A stretch of 64,000 nt of DNA from an uncultured Gemmataceae bacterium. Its GTDB lineage: Bacteria > Planctomycetota > Planctomycetia > Gemmatales > Gemmataceae. Made by a program: the position numbers and the translations under genes. Below the pieces are notes generated by a model. The model did no database searches. It was not told the origin of the DNA and saw only the letters and a program-made list of their open reading frames with translations. Positions 41,751 through 49,786 of this stretch are shown piece by piece. How positions within the stretch are numbered: position 1 is the first letter of the stretch; the number at the start of each line of letters is the position of its first letter. The stretch covers positions 62,001 through 126,000 of the forward strand of contig CALDUY010000033.1 in NCBI GenBank assembly GCA_937923405.1, in the 5' to 3' direction.

Positions 41751-42440
41751 ATGGCCGACCGTTTCCACGTCAACCAACCACTCGAACCAGGTCTCGTGGT
41801 TCTCCAAGGACCGGAGGCACATCATCTCGTCACCGTCTGCCGAATTCGCCCTGGCGATACAGTTTGCCTATTTAATGGAGATGGCTACGAATACGCTAGC
41901 AGAGTGGTTGAAGTTACTCGTCGAGCGGTCACGATCGAGGTGAGATCCTGTGAGTTGCGCGATCGAGAACGACCAGGTAGATTGCACTTAGCTGTAGCTC
42001 TGCCCAAAGGAGATCGCGCCCAAGTGATGGTCGAGAAACTGACCGAACTAGGAGTTCATCAGTTAACTGTAGTAGCGACGGAACGCAGTGTGGTTCATCC
42101 CCGTGAGGCGAAGGTAGAAAAATTACATCGCTATGTGATCGAGGCTAGCAAGCAGTGTGGGCGCAATCGCTTGATGGAAATTGCTGGCCCCATGAAATTG
42201 AGCGAATTCGTGCAACAACAGGGACTGCCAAAACTACGCTTGATTGCCCATCCCAACGGTCCATCCACCTGGCCAGCGAATCTGGAAACCGTTGCGGTAT
42301 TGATCGGCCCAGAAGGAGGTTTTACCGAGAATGAAGTTCGACAGGCCGAGTCGGCAGGCTGGTCGCTACTCGGCTTAGGGCCGAGGATTTTACGCATCGA
42401 GACAGCTGCAATCGCGGTGGCAGCACGAGCTACACTTTAA
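41751..42440 (+). CDS. rsmE: 16S rRNA (uracil1498-N3)-methyltransferase
   Basis: 229 aa. SPOUT-class knotted methyltransferase: N-terminal PUA-like part (GPEAHHLVTVCRIRPGDTVCLFNGDG), ALPKGDRAQVMVEKLTELGV, ATERSVVHP, ASKQCGRNRL, and the AdoMet knot VLIGPEGGFTENEV with LGPRILRIETAAIAV at the end. Methylates N3 of U1498 in 16S rRNA. Length is normal. Divergent from the proline-rich gene, 57 bases between the starts. Confidence 0.94.
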   Translation: MADRFHVNQPLEPGLVVLQGPEAHHLVTVCRIRPGDTVCLFNGDGYEYASRVVEVTRRAVTIEVRSCELRDRERPGRLHLAVALPKGDRAQVMVEKLTELGVHQLTVVATERSVVHPREAKVEKLHRYVIEASKQCGRNRLMEIAGPMKLSEFVQQQGLPKLRLIAHPNGPSTWPANLETVAVLIGPEGGFTENEVRQAESAGWSLLGLGPRILRIETAAIAVAARATL

Positions 42441-42648
42441 CGAATCCAGAAAAGATTCTTTACTGGCCAAGTGAGTTCCGCTTCACCGAATACTCCCTGT
42501 AGGCGTAGAATAAGGATAGCCCCTCCCCGGCACGGACGGCCCCAACTAGGATACTCCCTTCGCCCAGCTCCCCACGGGGGAACAGAGCCATGATGGCAGC
42601 GCAAGAGGCCAAGTACAATAAACCCCGGCTCTCCGAGGAGGAGATGGC

Positions 42649-43701
42649 ATGCCCACCGAACTGCTGGCCGCTGAACTGATCAGCGGCCGAGAAGCGCTTT
42701 CCGTGGATCGTTGCCTGGAATTGCTCCGTATCATGATCCGCGCTCGGGTCATGGAAGAGCGGCTCATCAAGATGTCCAAATCCGGTCAGGGACATTTCTG
42801 GATCGGCGGCCCCGGCGAGGAGGCGTTCAATGCCGCACTCGGTTTGCAGGTTCGTAAAGGTCAGGGGCCTCTTTACGACTATCTTCATCTGCATTATCGC
42901 AATAGTGCTACGCTGATCGCCATGGGAATGCCTCTCATTGAGGGAGTCCGACAAATGGCGATGACCGCGACGGACACGCACTCGTTGGGACGAAACTTCA
43001 TCAGTCATTGGGCCAAGGCGGAATGGAACGTCATTCCCGTGACCTCGGTCATTGAAGTGCAGTATGTGATGGCTCCCGGCACCGCCTTGGTTCAGAAACG
43101 AGCAGGAGGTGAAGGAGTCTCGATCGTGGTAGGCGGCGATGCCGGCACCGCAGAAGGCGACTTCGCCTCCTGCATGATCTGGAGTACGCGGCCCGGCAAC
43201 GAACTGCCCGTCTTGATGGTCGTGACCAACAATAGCTACGGCATCTCTACGCCAGCCTGTAGTCAGCATGCCGAGAAGCACATCATCGACCGAGGCAAGG
43301 CGTTTGGGATTCGCGGCGAAGTGGTCGACGGCAATGATCCGATAGCCAGCTGGCACGCCATCTCCCGCGCGCTACAGTATTGTCGGAACACCCGGCGTCC
43401 GTTCATGCTCGAAGCTCATGTGTCTCGACTCTACGGCCATTCGTCTTCCTCTGGCGCGTTACGAGTTAAAAATGAAGTCTGTTGCATCGAGCAGTTTGAG
43501 AAAAAACTGCTTGATTCTGGCTTAGTCGAGACAGCCGTGATCGAACAACTGCACGACGACGCCCTCGCGGAAATCGAGCAAGCGGTCGAGCAAGTGATGA
43601 AAGAACCGATGCCGCGACCCGAAGACGTTGAGAAGTACACCTATGCGCCGAGTGAAGTCGATGCGGTTTATCCGCACGACTACACAGGCTTGCCCCGTTG
43701 A
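42649..43701 (+). CDS. 2-oxoacid dehydrogenase E1 component, alpha subunit
   Basis: 350 aa. Thiamine-diphosphate-dependent decarboxylating subunit. RARVMEERLIKMSKSGQGHFWIGGPGEEA at the N terminus, YRNSATLIAMGMPL and SLGRNFISHWAKAEWN, and the TPP motif GGDAGTAEGDF...NNSYGIST (GDA in place of GDG). The pattern is closer to the branched-chain 2-oxoisovalerate type than to pyruvate dehydrogenase. GGAGGAG precedes the ATG. It is the first gene of an E1alpha-E1beta-E2 operon; no E3 (dihydrolipoyl dehydrogenase) gene is nearby, so E3 must be supplied from elsewhere. Confidence 0.88.
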   Translation: MPTELLAAELISGREALSVDRCLELLRIMIRARVMEERLIKMSKSGQGHFWIGGPGEEAFNAALGLQVRKGQGPLYDYLHLHYRNSATLIAMGMPLIEGVRQMAMTATDTHSLGRNFISHWAKAEWNVIPVTSVIEVQYVMAPGTALVQKRAGGEGVSIVVGGDAGTAEGDFASCMIWSTRPGNELPVLMVVTNNSYGISTPACSQHAEKHIIDRGKAFGIRGEVVDGNDPIASWHAISRALQYCRNTRRPFMLEAHVSRLYGHSSSSGALRVKNEVCCIEQFEKKLLDSGLVETAVIEQLHDDALAEIEQAVEQVMKEPMPRPEDVEKYTYAPSEVDAVYPHDYTGLPR

Positions 43702-43713
43702 GCGAGTCGCACC

Positions 43714-44772
43714 ATGGCCACACTGGTACAAGCAGTTCGTCTGGCCCTGCACTATGGGGAAGAACATCTCGGAGTGACCGATATCTTCGGCGAGGATGTC
43801 GGCCCACCTCTAGGCGGCGTCTTTACCGCAACTCAGGGATTACGCACCGCCTGGAATAGTCCCCTCGATGAGCGCGGCATTATCGGCATGGCAATGGGAA
43901 TCGCCTACGCTGGTGGTCGGCCCGTGGCGGAGATTCAGTTTTGTGATTATGGATTTAACACAATCGATCTCCTTAAAGTCGCTGGAAACCAGCGCTGGGC
44001 CGGTGCTGGCAACTACTCGTTACCGATGGTGGTCATGACTCCGTCTGGATCGGGGATTCGCGGCAGCCTGTACCACTCACACAGTTTCGAGAGTTGGGCC
44101 AGTCGGCTGGCGGGTTGGAAAATCGTGATGCCGTCCAACGCTCTGGATGCTTACGGACTAATGCTCTCGGCCATCAAGGATCCCAATCCAGTGATGGTGC
44201 TGCTTCCTAAGGCGCTGCTGCGAGTTCGTGGCGAACAGCGAATTCCTGGCGAGCCGGAGGATGACGCAGAGCTGAAAGACCGTATCGATGCTCCCGTAGG
44301 CGATCGGTCTCAGTGGAAGCCGCGCTGGCCCGACGTGCAACCCTATTTTGTCCCGCTGGGCGTTGGTAGTTTGGTCCGTGAAGGCGACGACGTTACCGTG
44401 ATCAGTTATGGTCGAACACTACCACTCTGCGTGCAAGCCGCTGACGAAGTGCAACGCGAGACGGGCAAATCTATCGACGTAATCGATCTCCGAAGTATCT
44501 TTCCCTATGACTGGAAGATGATCTCGCAAAGCGTCGAGAAGACTGGCCGCGTGTTGCTCGTCAACGAGGACACCGAAGTCACGAATTTTGGGGAGCATCT
44601 ACTGCGACGGATCATCGACGAGCAGTTTTACGATCTCCTTGTTCGTCCACGACTGCTAGCGGGTAAACACGTTCCGGGAATCGGACTGAATCAAATTTAC
44701 GAGCAGAACACGGTGCCGCAACTGCGCGAGATCAAGCGCGAACTGCTGGCCGTGGCCACCGAGGCCGCTTAG
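43714..44772 (+). CDS. 2-oxoacid dehydrogenase E1 component, beta subunit
   Basis: 352 aa. Transketolase-like beta chain: FGEDVGPPLGGVFTATQGL, DERGIIGMAMGIAYAGGRPVAEIQFCDYGF, MTPSGSGIRGSLYHSHSFESW, VLLPKALLR, and the C-terminal DVIDLRSIFPYDWKMI with VLLVNEDTEVTNFGEHL. Completes the TPP site with the alpha subunit, 12 bases upstream. The longer insert near residues 165-195 is seen in several E1-beta proteins of this group. Substrate: probably branched-chain 2-oxoacids or pyruvate. Confidence 0.9.
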   Translation: MATLVQAVRLALHYGEEHLGVTDIFGEDVGPPLGGVFTATQGLRTAWNSPLDERGIIGMAMGIAYAGGRPVAEIQFCDYGFNTIDLLKVAGNQRWAGAGNYSLPMVVMTPSGSGIRGSLYHSHSFESWASRLAGWKIVMPSNALDAYGLMLSAIKDPNPVMVLLPKALLRVRGEQRIPGEPEDDAELKDRIDAPVGDRSQWKPRWPDVQPYFVPLGVGSLVREGDDVTVISYGRTLPLCVQAADEVQRETGKSIDVIDLRSIFPYDWKMISQSVEKTGRVLLVNEDTEVTNFGEHLLRRIIDEQFYDLLVRPRLLAGKHVPGIGLNQIYEQNTVPQLREIKRELLAVATEAA

Positions 44773-44789
44773 GTCAAGGAGCCTCTCCG

Positions 44790-46013
44790 ATGGATTTCCA
44801 GCTCCCCGCGATCGGTGAAGGAGTGTACGAAGCTGAGTTGGTTCGCTGGCTAATCCAGCCTGGCGACACGGTCAAGCCTGGACAGACTCTCGCCGAAGTG
44901 CTTACCGACAAAGCAACGATGGAGCTACCTTCCCCTTTTTCGGGCAAGATTGTTGCTCTGAAAGTCGAGCCTGGTGAGATCATCAAGCTCGGACAGTCGC
45001 TTCTGGAATACAGCGGCAATGGCGCGGTTGAGGCCACTGCCACAGCCACGGTCACGGAGAAACCCACCATCGCGGCTGGCACTCCCAGTCGTGCCAATGG
45101 CTCAGGAGTGAGCACCACCCCGCTCTCGGTCAAAGCTTCCCCTTCCGTTCGACAGTTGGCGCGAAAGCTCGGGGTTGATCTGTCTGTAATCCCCGGCAGT
45201 GGACCGGATGGCCGTATTCTGGTGGAGGATCTCTCGCGACGCATTGCTATGCCGGGCCGCCAAGCCCCGTTGCAAAAAGCCGAGCTGCGACAGGATTTTG
45301 GCCGACCTGGAACTCGCGTGAAGCTGGCAGGCCTACGCCGCCGCATCGCCGATCATATGGTGCATGCCAAGCGAACGATCCCGCATTACAGCTACGTCGA
45401 TGAAGCCGATGTGACCGAGTTAGTGAAACTTCGCTTGTCGTTGAAAGATGTCTATGCACGCGCCGGGATCAAGTTAACTTACCTAGCTTTCTTCGTTAAG
45501 GCAATCGTGACCGCGTTGAAAGAGGTGCCCATCGTCAACGCGAGTTTGGACGAAGAGAAAGGCGAAATCGTTCTCCACGACCATTACCACATCGGCATCG
45601 CCGCAGCCACTCCCGCGGGACTGGTCGTGCCGGTCATCAAAGACGCGGACAAAAAGGATCTAGGAACAATCGCTCGCGAGATCGACCGCCTGTCTACCGA
45701 TGCGCGAGCCGGCAAGTCACTCTTGGAAGATCTACGCGGCGGGACGTTTACCTTAACCTCTGTAGGAAACATTGGCGGATTGATCTCCACTCCCGTCATC
45801 AACCATCCTGAGGTGGGCATTCTCGGCATCGGACGTGTAGTGCGCCGCCCTGTCTACGATGATGCTGGACAAATCCGACCCGCTGAGTTGATCTATTTGT
45901 CGTTCTCGTTCGATCATCGCGTGGTCGATGGAGCCGTGGGCGCGGCCTTTGGCAACATCGTGCTGCGCGAATTACAGCACCCCGCGCGATTACTGCTTCC
46001 CGCCAATCTTTAG
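44790..46013 (+). CDS. 2-oxoacid dehydrogenase E2 acyltransferase
   Basis: 407 aa. One lipoyl domain with lipoyl Lys41 in VLTDKATMELP, a Ala/Thr-rich linker, a peripheral-subunit-binding domain (PSVRQLARKLGVDLSVIPGSGPDGRI, about 118-150), and the CoA-dependent acyltransferase domain ending in SFSFDHRVVDG with catalytic His376 and Asp380. A typical E2 core of the 2-oxoacid dehydrogenase complex, transferring the acyl group to CoA. AGGAG precedes the ATG. It is the last gene of the operon; an inverted repeat at 46023-46065 follows. Confidence 0.92.
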   Translation: MDFQLPAIGEGVYEAELVRWLIQPGDTVKPGQTLAEVLTDKATMELPSPFSGKIVALKVEPGEIIKLGQSLLEYSGNGAVEATATATVTEKPTIAAGTPSRANGSGVSTTPLSVKASPSVRQLARKLGVDLSVIPGSGPDGRILVEDLSRRIAMPGRQAPLQKAELRQDFGRPGTRVKLAGLRRRIADHMVHAKRTIPHYSYVDEADVTELVKLRLSLKDVYARAGIKLTYLAFFVKAIVTALKEVPIVNASLDEEKGEIVLHDHYHIGIAAATPAGLVVPVIKDADKKDLGTIAREIDRLSTDARAGKSLLEDLRGGTFTLTSVGNIGGLISTPVINHPEVGILGIGRVVRRPVYDDAGQIRPAELIYLSFSFDHRVVDGAVGAAFGNIVLRELQHPARLLLPANL

Positions 46014-46022
46014 AAAAGCAAC

Positions 46023-46065
46023 CACGCCGTGAGGATTGCTCCTTCGATCAACCACACACGGCGTG
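46023..46065. terminator. Inverted repeat between convergent genes (possible bidirectional terminator)
   Basis: CACGCCGTG (46023-46031) and CACGGCGTG (46057-46065) are perfect complements, with a 25-base loop, between the E2 stop and the stop of the convergent TIGR03000 gene. No T run follows, so termination is a guess. Confidence 0.4.
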
Positions 46066-46089
46066 TGTTCCAGTCACTGATGAATAGTT

Positions 46090-46764
46090 TCAGTTAGCAG
46101 GATTGACAACAGCTATTCCAGTCGTTTTGCCGACCGTCGTGAAGTCAGTCTTGATGACATCACCGGCACTCAGAGTGATACGTTTGTTCTCGACAAACTT
46201 CGTGCCATCTCGTGACACTTCCACACGCAACTCGTAAAAGTACTGTTCGCCTGGCTTCAACTCTGGCGTGCGGAACGACTTCTTGGACTGGGCCTGTTCG
46301 ATGAGCTTTCCATCGACGTAAAGCTCTGCTCCCTGCGGCAGTTCAAAGATCAGACGGGCACGAGTCTGCAAATTGCTTTCCTTGTTTTCTGGATCTTTTC
46401 TCATCTCGTTTCCAGAGTCATTCTTTTTGTTCTTGTCCAGGTCATCCTTGCTATCTGCCTTGTCGCGTTTCCGATTGTCTGACTTGGACTCGACGGGGGC
46501 AAACGTAGTAGGAGCCTGCGTCAGTGTGGGAACAGGATGGCCAAAGGCCGGGCTGTGGTAGCCACCACAGGCCCCGCCACAAGCGTACCCCGCCCAGTAG
46601 CCTCCGTAGGGCAATCCCCATCCGCCATAAGTATACGGCCAACCAGTGTATCCGACCCCGTAACACGCACCATATCCGACTCCATACCCGTAGTGTTTGG
46701 TCCACCCGTGGGCAGAAGCCTCCTCCGTCACGGACATCGCCGCGAGCAACACGATACTATACAT
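46090..46764 (-). CDS. TIGR03000-domain exported protein
   Basis: 224 aa. A short signal peptide (MYSIVLLAAMSVTEEASA) leads into a Gly/Tyr/Trp-rich region (YGVGYGACYGVGYTGWPY), a charged Lys/Asp/Asn linker (about 90-125), and a C-terminal beta domain RLIFELPQGAELYVDGKLIEQ with FELRV/DGTKFVENKRITLSAGD, the planctomycete-specific TIGR03000 pattern. The function of the domain is unknown; location and repetitive N part suggest the envelope. GGGAGG lies nine bases from the ATG. Confidence 0.82.
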   Translation of the reverse strand: MYSIVLLAAMSVTEEASAHGWTKHYGYGVGYGACYGVGYTGWPYTYGGWGLPYGGYWAGYACGGACGGYHSPAFGHPVPTLTQAPTTFAPVESKSDNRKRDKADSKDDLDKNKKNDSGNEMRKDPENKESNLQTRARLIFELPQGAELYVDGKLIEQAQSKKSFRTPELKPGEQYFYELRVEVSRDGTKFVENKRITLSAGDVIKTDFTTVGKTTGIAVVNPAN

Positions 46765-46898
46765 AAGCCGATGCCTCCCAGGTTCACCGATCGAGGTGTC
46801 TCAAAGGATAGTAAACCTGGAGAAAATACGAAGCAAATGAACCGATCCGGTTACACACAAAATTCCGCAATCGCGCGCCTGAACAATTGCTGCTGACG

Positions 46899-48005
46899 TT
46901 ATTGCCATCCTCGTCGGCGAAACAACTGGCCGGCCGTTACGACCCAAGCTAAAGCCAAGCATCCGGCCACGAGTAGATGAAACCAGTGCGACCACAGAAC
47001 CGTGCGTTGCAGAGCAGCATGAATCATACGCGGACCATGAAATTCCAGTGCCAGCCAGGGAAGTCCGAGAATCTGATTCTGTTGACAGATGTATAAAAGC
47101 AACGACACCGCCATCAGGTAACACATTGCTCCCATACTGGCGGTGCGTTGCGTTCGCGCGAGAGTGGCGATGGTCAGGCCAATTCCCATCGACCCCATGA
47201 CACAGACAATCACGGCCAACCAGAAAAACGGTTGCAGCAGGGCTCTTGGCGAGTAAGTCCCCGCCAGCAGCGCGGCCAGCATGATTCCCAACGCCGGATA
47301 AAAAAGGAATCGAGCGCCAAGCAGTTCCCAGGTCGTCGCCGGCGAGAGCGCCTGAGCGAGCAGGACACCTTTCTCGCGCTCCTCACAAGTCATCGAGGGC
47401 AGCAGATAAACGCATAGAAAAAAGATCCCAAATAGCACCAGAGCAGTAGCGATTCCACTTCGAGAGTCCATTCCGCCTCGTAACGAAAAGGCGGCGGTTT
47501 CCAGCGGTCTGTGAATGATCGGCAGAGGAGCTGCTTCGCCTCCCTCGATTCGCTGAGACTGAACAAAAGCCAGCGTCTCTTTCCAAAACCAGATCTCAAA
47601 AGGCGCAATAATGCTCCGCTCCCCGGAATACCAAAACCAGACAATGCCGCTAGTACCGTCCTGGATTGCTTTTCGTAGCTGGATCGCCGCCGTGTTCGTG
47701 GGATAGACAAGCGTGCCTTTTTCATCGGTCGGTACGCGATGCATCGGGCGAAAGCGAACTACAGCTTGCAGTTCCTCTGGTACGGATCGACTCAAATGGC
47801 GGACCAAGGGCGTTTCTTCCTCGTAGTCCACATAGCAACGTTGGACTTGAGGCATCAGAGCCACGGAACCATCGCTGCGGATCCCGAAAAATGAGAGGAG
47901 CAACGACGCCAGAATCAACAAGAGAATGAGCATCAAACCACCTCGATTAGCGAGGTGTCGTTGATACTCTTTCCGAATCAAGGTTCGCAGAATGCGCCAA
48001 CGCAT
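46899..48005 (-). CDS. ABC-2 type transporter permease
   Basis: 368 aa. One N-terminal membrane helix, a soluble loop of about 170 residues, then five or six helices (SGIATALVLFGIFFLCVYLLP, LIVALLAGT-like segments, VMGSMGIGLTIATLA, LLVAGCLALAWVV). CEEREKGVLLAQALSPATTWELLGARFL is the typical cytoplasmic motif of ABC-2 export permeases (NatB/GldF-like). It follows its ATPase by 30 bases on the same strand, so the pair forms an exporter of unknown cargo. Confidence 0.82.
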   Translation of the reverse strand: MRWRILRTLIRKEYQRHLANRGGLMLILLLILASLLLSFFGIRSDGSVALMPQVQRCYVDYEEETPLVRHLSRSVPEELQAVVRFRPMHRVPTDEKGTLVYPTNTAAIQLRKAIQDGTSGIVWFWYSGERSIIAPFEIWFWKETLAFVQSQRIEGGEAAPLPIIHRPLETAAFSLRGGMDSRSGIATALVLFGIFFLCVYLLPSMTCEEREKGVLLAQALSPATTWELLGARFLFYPALGIMLAALLAGTYSPRALLQPFFWLAVIVCVMGSMGIGLTIATLARTQRTASMGAMCYLMAVSLLLYICQQNQILGLPWLALEFHGPRMIHAALQRTVLWSHWFHLLVAGCLALAWVVTAGQLFRRRGWQ

Positions 48006-48035
48006 GGGGAAGGCTCCAAAGCATTTTCGAGTCGA

Positions 48036-48884
48036 TCACTCGAAGACCGTGCCGGTCAGCTTGAGAAACGTTTCGTGAAAATCGAACTCGCGAGTTTGAA
48101 GACTGACCACCCCTCCAGCAGTAATCAACTGACTCAGTTCTTCTCGTTGAGCAGGTTGATCGAGTGGAAAAACCAGGCGTTGGCCATTGCTAAGAACGAC
48201 ATCCACTTTGTGTTCGGTGTGCTGCGAGCGAAGGGCCATTGGCGAATCCAAAGCGATGAGCCGCCCTTTGCAGAGAATCGCCACTCGATCACAGATTTTT
48301 TCGACCTCTTTCATATTGTGAGTGGTCATCAGTACCGTGGTCCCCTCGGCCACTAACGCACGCAAGATTCGATGGACGACCTCGCAGGAATGAATGTCGA
48401 GATTGGCGGTTGGCTCATCGAGATAGAGCAGGCGAGGGCGGTGCAGAATGGCACGCGCCAGTAAAAGCTTTCGCCGCATGCCCAAGGAGAACGCTCGAAC
48501 GGGGAGATGAGCGGACTCGCTCAGTTCGACCTGGGCTAGACATTCGCCAATCCGTGAGTGAGGCACGTCATAAAGATCGGCGAAAAATCGCAAGTTTTCC
48601 CACCCCGAGAATTCCTCGAAATGATTTTCCCGATCGGGAACGTAGCCGAAGAGCGGCTTGATCGTTTGCCAGTCACGGATCACATCATAGCCAGCAACCA
48701 GAACACGCCCCTCTGAAGGAGGATTCTGACCAATGAGCACGCGAATGGTACTGCTCTTGCCCGCACCGTTAGGGCCAAGTAGGCCGAACAGTTCGCCCGG
48801 AGCCAGCGTCAGATCCAGGTGATCGACCGCGACAAACTCACCGTAGCGAACCACGAGTTTGTCAATTTGCAAGAGAGCATCCAT
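48036..48884 (-). CDS. ABC transporter ATP-binding protein
   Basis: 282 aa. Walker A GPNGAGKSST, Q-loop in GYVPDRENHFEEFSGWENL, ABC signature degenerated to FSLGMRRKLLLARA, Walker B LLYLDEPTANLD, and switch His in LMTTHNMKEVEK, with a C-terminal extension of 60 residues. The LSLGM-type signature is common in drug/Nat-type exporters (NatA, GldA). First gene of the pair with the permease at 46899. Confidence 0.9.
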   Translation of the reverse strand: MDALLQIDKLVVRYGEFVAVDHLDLTLAPGELFGLLGPNGAGKSSTIRVLIGQNPPSEGRVLVAGYDVIRDWQTIKPLFGYVPDRENHFEEFSGWENLRFFADLYDVPHSRIGECLAQVELSESAHLPVRAFSLGMRRKLLLARAILHRPRLLYLDEPTANLDIHSCEVVHRILRALVAEGTTVLMTTHNMKEVEKICDRVAILCKGRLIALDSPMALRSQHTEHKVDVVLSNGQRLVFPLDQPAQREELSQLITAGGVVSLQTREFDFHETFLKLTGTVFE

Positions 48885-49092
48885 GAGGGCTTTCCCCGAA
48901 CGAGACGATGCGTGCCCGTGCTACAAGTTTAGATCACGCCATGTTGAAATTAACGGTTAAAGTACAGGCAAAGCGCGGAAAAATCGCTTGATTGGGATTC
49001 TCAAGCGAAAGCTAAGATGCGTAAAATGCGAGTAGGAGAGAGGGAATCTCGTCGATTTTTCATCTCCTTGCTTTCGTGTATCGCCTTTTGGA
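48885..49092. other. Intergenic region between ABC ATPase gene and RRM leader
   Basis: About 200 bases without an ORF or strong repeat. It must hold the divergent promoters of the ABC operon and the RRM gene; none could be resolved by eye. The leader hairpins of the RRM gene start at 49093. Confidence 0.5.
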
Positions 49093-49153
49093 CTCCTCTG
49101 GCGAGAGGAGCCTCTCCTTGTGAGGTAGGGGGTGGTCTCGGCTACCCCCTATC
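49093..49153 (+). promoter_or_regulatory. Paired hairpins in the 5' leader of the RRM gene
   Basis: Hairpin 1: CTCCTCT (49093-49099), loop GGCG, AGAGGAG (49104-49110), perfect. Hairpin 2: GGTAGGGGGT (49124-49133) with ACCCCCTATC (49144-49153), 10 pairs including one G-U. A segment between them (GAGAG...CTCTC) can pair in an alternative way that disrupts hairpin 1. They lie about 200 bases upstream of the GTG. Such layouts occur in thermo- or cold-responsive leaders; this is inference. Confidence 0.5.
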
Positions 49154-49350
49154 TTTAATCGGGGAATAACTTTTTCCCTTCCTTGCTCAGAGTCCTCTTT
49201 TCGGCTTTAAGTAGACCCGCTACAGTAACGAGTGATTTGGGCCAAACGAACGCTCCACTTCGTAGCTTCCACTGTCCCACGTCGTGTTGCTGCCCCCGTT
49301 ATCGTGTGGGAGTGGCCAGAATCTCGTTCCTGTTTCTCTCGGAGGCCCCA

Positions 49351-49683
49351 GTGGGCAAGAAGATCTACGTAGGGAATCTTCCCTACTCCGTCACGGACGG
49401 AACCCTGGAGCAAATGTTCGCTCCCTATGGTAGTGTGCAGTCGGCGCAAGTCATCATGGATCGTGACACCGGTCGTTCCAAAGGTTTTGGCTTCGTCGAA
49501 ATGGCCAGCGATGCCGAGGCACAAGCTGCCATTGAGGCAATGCACCAAAAGGATTACGACGGTCGTTCCTTGACTGTCAATGAGGCTCGTCCCAAGACCG
49601 AAGGTGGTAGCGGGGGCGGGGGCCGCGGCGGCCCACGAGGCGGTGGAGGGGGGTACGGGGGTGGTCGGGGTAAACGCTGGTAA
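49351..49683 (+). CDS. RNA-binding protein with one RRM and Gly-rich tail
   Basis: 110 aa, GTG start with GGAGG five bases upstream. The open frame reaches back to 49183 but that part lacks an RBS and conserved sequence. RNP-2 is KIYVGNLPYS and RNP-1 is SKGFGFVEM, followed by AIEAMHQKDYDGRSLTVNEA, and a tail of GGG/RGG repeats ending GRGKRW. This is the bacterial RRM family (Rbp of cyanobacteria, planctomycetes and others), often cold-induced and thought to chaperone RNA. A terminator lies at 49718-49748. Confidence 0.93.
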   Translation: MGKKIYVGNLPYSVTDGTLEQMFAPYGSVQSAQVIMDRDTGRSKGFGFVEMASDAEAQAAIEAMHQKDYDGRSLTVNEARPKTEGGSGGGGRGGPRGGGGGYGGGRGKRW

Positions 49684-49717
49684 ACCCCATCTGCCTGAAT
49701 CACAACCGAACTTAAGA

Positions 49718-49748
49718 AAACAGGGGTAGCGTTCCGCTATCCCTGTTT
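49718..49748 (+). terminator. Terminator after the RRM gene
   Basis: AAACAGGGGTAGCG (49718-49731) pairs with CGCTATCCCTGTTT (49735-49748), 14 pairs with one G-U, loop TTC. The T run is short (TTT then CGCGTTCTCC), but the stem is very stable and placed 35 bases after the stop. Confidence 0.7.
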
Positions 49749-49786
49749 CGCGTTCTCCTTGACCTGACTTGCTCGAAATGCTTCGG

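Noticed and set aside
42460-43356. 298-aa open frame on the minus strand
   Set aside because: Lies antisense to a clear E1alpha gene; His-rich shadow composition and no recognisable domain.
49183-49350. N-terminal extension of the RRM protein
   Set aside because: The upstream part has no RRM-related sequence, and GGAGG lies exactly in front of the GTG at 49351.
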